This document shows positions 43,088 through 44,710 of a stretch of 44,710 nucleotides of DNA, piece after piece. Both the position numbers and the translations under genes were made by a program. Location: NCBI RefSeq assembly GCF_000312445.1, contig NZ_HE997186.1, forward strand, positions 207,435 to 252,144, written 5' to 3'. The stretch is from Phocaeicola abscessus CCUG 55929. GTDB lineage: Bacteria > Bacteroidota > Bacteroidia > Bacteroidales > Bacteroidaceae. A model generated the notes under the pieces. That model was not told where the DNA came from, searched no databases, and saw only the letters and a program-made list of their open reading frames with translations. The stretch's first letter is position 1; each line of letters starts with the position of its first letter.

Positions 43088-43606
43088 TTACCAACCAAAC
43101 GCTTTCGCATGCGACATCCATTTACCCTGCGCTTTGAGCACCTGTTCAATGACATCTCGACCGCAACCGTGCCCCCCCGTTTTGTGTGAGATGTACCGCG
43201 CTATTTCTTTAATTTCGGGAGCGGCGTCGGCCGGACAGCACGGCAAACCGCAACGCTCCATCACTTCATAATCCGGAATATCGTCTCCCATATAGAGGAT
43301 CTCTTCGTCTTTCAAGGCGTATTTCTCTTTCAACAATACGTATTCTTTGGTTTTATAAGTCGCTCCCATGAAGATATCTTCTACTCCCAAACCTTTATAA
43401 CGAAGTCGAACCGCCTCCGAACTTCCTCCGGAAATAATCGCCACAATCAACCCCGATTTTATGGCCAACTGAATGGCATAACCGTCTTTGATATGAATTG
43501 TTCTGGCCGGTTGCCCGTAGGCATCCATGCTGATGATTTCGCAACTCAACACCCCGTCCACATCGAATACGACGGCTTTTATCTTGGTCAGATCGTAATG
43601 AATCAT
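43088..43606 (-). CDS. kdsC: 3-deoxy-manno-octulosonate-8-phosphate phosphatase
   Basis: A 172-residue HAD-superfamily phosphatase without cap domain. Motif I is FDVDGVLS at about 14, motif II is ISGGSS, the Lys is in the ATYKTKE region, and motif III is [12 protein letters not shown]. KdsC removes phosphate from KDO 8-phosphate, forming KDO for LPS; with kdsB at 30392 two KDO steps are in the window. It heads the operon kdsC-maf-ldhA, with a -7 box at 43634-43641. Confidence 0.94.
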   Translation of the reverse strand: MIHYDLTKIKAVVFDVDGVLSCEIISMDAYGQPARTIHIKDGYAIQLAIKSGLIVAIISGGSSEAVRLRYKGLGVEDIFMGATYKTKEYVLLKEKYALKDEEILYMGDDIPDYEVMERCGLPCCPADAAPEIKEIARYISHKTGGHGCGRDVIEQVLKAQGKWMSHAKAFGW

Positions 43607-43633
43607 TTCTACCTTTTAGATATTTGTACCGAG

Positions 43634-43641
43634 CAAATATA
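43634..43641 (-). promoter_or_regulatory. -7 element of kdsC-maf-ldhA
   Basis: The minus strand reads TATATTTG, 27 bases upstream of the kdsC ATG. A -33 candidate TTCG at 43664-43667 is 22 bases away. Confidence 0.45.
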
Positions 43642-43722
43642 AGCATTTATTTCGCAAGGCGAACGAAATGCGGCCGCTTTTATACCTATCGACCAGGAAA
43701 TCTCCCTCCATTTTTAGCACAG

Positions 43723-43779
43723 CTCTCCTCATAGACGAAAGTTTTAAAAAACTTCTCTTCAGAATATCCGTGAGGAGAG
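43723..43779. terminator. Nested inverted repeat after the EEP-family lipoprotein gene
   Basis: CTCTCCTCA at 43723-43731 pairs with TGAGGAGAG at 43771-43779 (9 bp). Inside it, AAGTTTT at 43739-43745 pairs with AAAACTT at 43748-43754. It lies 20 bases downstream of the endonuclease-family gene stop and on the minus strand is followed by an A-rich, not T-rich, stretch, so it is not a textbook terminator. Confidence 0.4.
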
Positions 43780-43799
43780 GCTCGGTACTACTTTAAAAG

Positions 43800-44648
43800 T
43801 CAAAATCTGATTTCGACATAATGAGGATTATGATCCGATAAGAACGAGCCCTCAACCTCTTGAGGCACACCAGCCTTAATCACATAGACAGAGGGAGTCA
43901 CAAAAATAAAATCAATTTTCTGACGCTCGCCAGCGGGGATCCTGCCATAATTGTGAAAAGTATAATCGACCCCTTCGACTGTTTCGGCGATTTTATAAGC
44001 ATCCCTCAACACAAATTCATCGGTGGTAATGGTCCGGTAGGCTTCACTCTCATCCGTCACATTGAAATCGCCGGTCAGGATAGCGGGGCAATCGCCGACA
44101 AGCTCCTTGATTTTTCTAATAATAAGCAAAGCGCTCTGCTTACGAGCTTCCGTGCCGACATGATCGAAATGGGTATTCATCGCCATAAACTGTTTACCGG
44201 TCGCCTTATCCTGCAACTTGGCCCAGGTGGCGATACGGACACAGGCGGCATCCCAACCTTTCCTTCCTACGCTATCGGGGTACTCCGACAACCAAAAAGT
44301 ACCGGAATCCAAGAGATCGAATTTGTCCGTACGATAAAATATAGCGGCATATTCGCCTCTCTTTTGACCGTCATCCCGACCAACACCGACACCGGCATAG
44401 CCTTCCAAACGGTCTTTTATATCTTCAAATTGGTTATTAAGGACCTCTTGAGCTCCAAACACATCGATCGCATTGTCTTTAATCCACTGACAAGCTCTGT
44501 CTCGACGATACGGCCAACCATTGAGACTGTCCATAGGAGTATCCATGCGGATATTGAACGTCGCCCAACGAACAGAAATTTTTTGTTCCCTCTTCGAACA
44601 ACCCGACAAAGGCAAAGCAAACAACAACAATAACAAAATTTTCTTCAT
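43800..44648 (-). CDS. Endonuclease/exonuclease/phosphatase-family lipoprotein
   Basis: A 282-residue protein from the ATG at 44648. A lipoprotein signal (ILLLLLFALPLSGC, Cys at about 19) is followed by the EEP fold: RWATFNIRMD, Glu in GAQEVL, MNTHFDHVG, TGDFNVT, and the C-terminal SDHNPHYVEI. These give the metal-dependent hydrolase site shared by nucleases, sphingomyelinases and sugar-phosphate phosphatases. In Bacteroidales such exported members are common near glycan-degradation genes. The substrate cannot be decided. It has a near-perfect promoter at 44678-44708. Confidence 0.9.
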   Translation of the reverse strand: MKKILLLLLFALPLSGCSKREQKISVRWATFNIRMDTPMDSLNGWPYRRDRACQWIKDNAIDVFGAQEVLNNQFEDIKDRLEGYAGVGVGRDDGQKRGEYAAIFYRTDKFDLLDSGTFWLSEYPDSVGRKGWDAACVRIATWAKLQDKATGKQFMAMNTHFDHVGTEARKQSALLIIRKIKELVGDCPAILTGDFNVTDESEAYRTITTDEFVLRDAYKIAETVEGVDYTFHNYGRIPAGERQKIDFIFVTPSVYVIKAGVPQEVEGSFLSDHNPHYVEIRF

Positions 44649-44677
44649 ATACAACTACAATTAATGATTCCTATCGG

Positions 44678-44708
44678 CAAAGATAATACACAATCAAGCA
44701 TAGACAAA
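44678..44708 (-). promoter_or_regulatory. Promoter of the EEP-family lipoprotein gene
   Basis: The minus strand has TTTG (44705-44708), 19 bases, then TATCTTTG (44678-44685), a full Bacteroidetes consensus, 29 bases upstream of the ATG. Confidence 0.7.
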
Positions 44709-44710
44709 GT

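Overview
The window reads as ordinary chromosome of a member of the Bacteroidales, probably near Parabacteroides/Tannerellaceae (the family placement is inference). Evidence: genes lack Shine-Dalgarno leaders and are preceded by the Bacteroidetes -7 element TAnnTTTG, in several cases with a -33 TTTG at 19-21 bp. Gene content agrees: a Bacteroides-type rhamnose operon, TatA-TatC without TatB, a serine-type sulfatase, a NigD-like lipoprotein, a eukaryote-type branching enzyme, an archaeal-type ProS, and a MetH without its reactivation domain. I see no phage, integrase, IS element, CRISPR array, tRNA or rRNA.

Layout. 1-3.7 kb: patatin-like phospholipase, divergent from an Xaa-Pro aminopeptidase and a secreted C1 peptidase. 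3.7-8.5 kb: recJ-recQ (overlapping) and a TPR protein. 8.5-9.7 kb: a MalY/PatB-type aminotransferase on the minus strand. 9.7-15.7 kb: the rhamnose operon (kinase, isomerase, permease, aldolase), with a lytic transglycosylase translationally overlapped with the aldolase. 15.7-18.6 kb: tatA-tatC, a strong bidirectional terminator, and a convergent Gfo/Idh/MocA oxidoreductase with a twin-arginine signal. 18.8-21.1 kb: a serine-type sulfatase broken by two opposite single-base frameshifts, downstream of a membrane zinc peptidase. 21.2-22.2 kb: an AraC-family regulator. 22.3-29 kb (minus strand): proS, a DUF6057-like membrane protein, glgB, a DUF2461 protein and a 14-repeat MORN protein. 29.1-31.6 kb: a catalytically dead M16 homologue with kdsB, divergent from a short folK. 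31.7-33.2 kb: an ArdC-like protein with a damaged zinc motif, then a 41-bp-period tandem repeat array. 33.2-37 kb: yip1-smpB-metH operon. 37.1-40.4 kb: one 1078-residue flavo-iron-sulfur protein fusing what are normally separate subunits of an amine/amino-acid dehydrogenase. 40.5-44.7 kb: a NigD-like lipoprotein, kdsC-maf-ldhA, and an exonuclease/endonuclease/phosphatase-family lipoprotein.

How it fits together. The rha genes form a complete route from external L-rhamnose to DHAP and lactaldehyde. kdsB and kdsC (in separate operons) belong to KDO/LPS synthesis. The Tat translocase sits beside a probable Tat substrate. The features most worth a second look are the all-in-one dehydrogenase, the tandem hairpin array beside the ArdC-like gene, a sequence motif shared by the rhaB and AraC-gene upstream regions, and the doubly frameshifted sulfatase.
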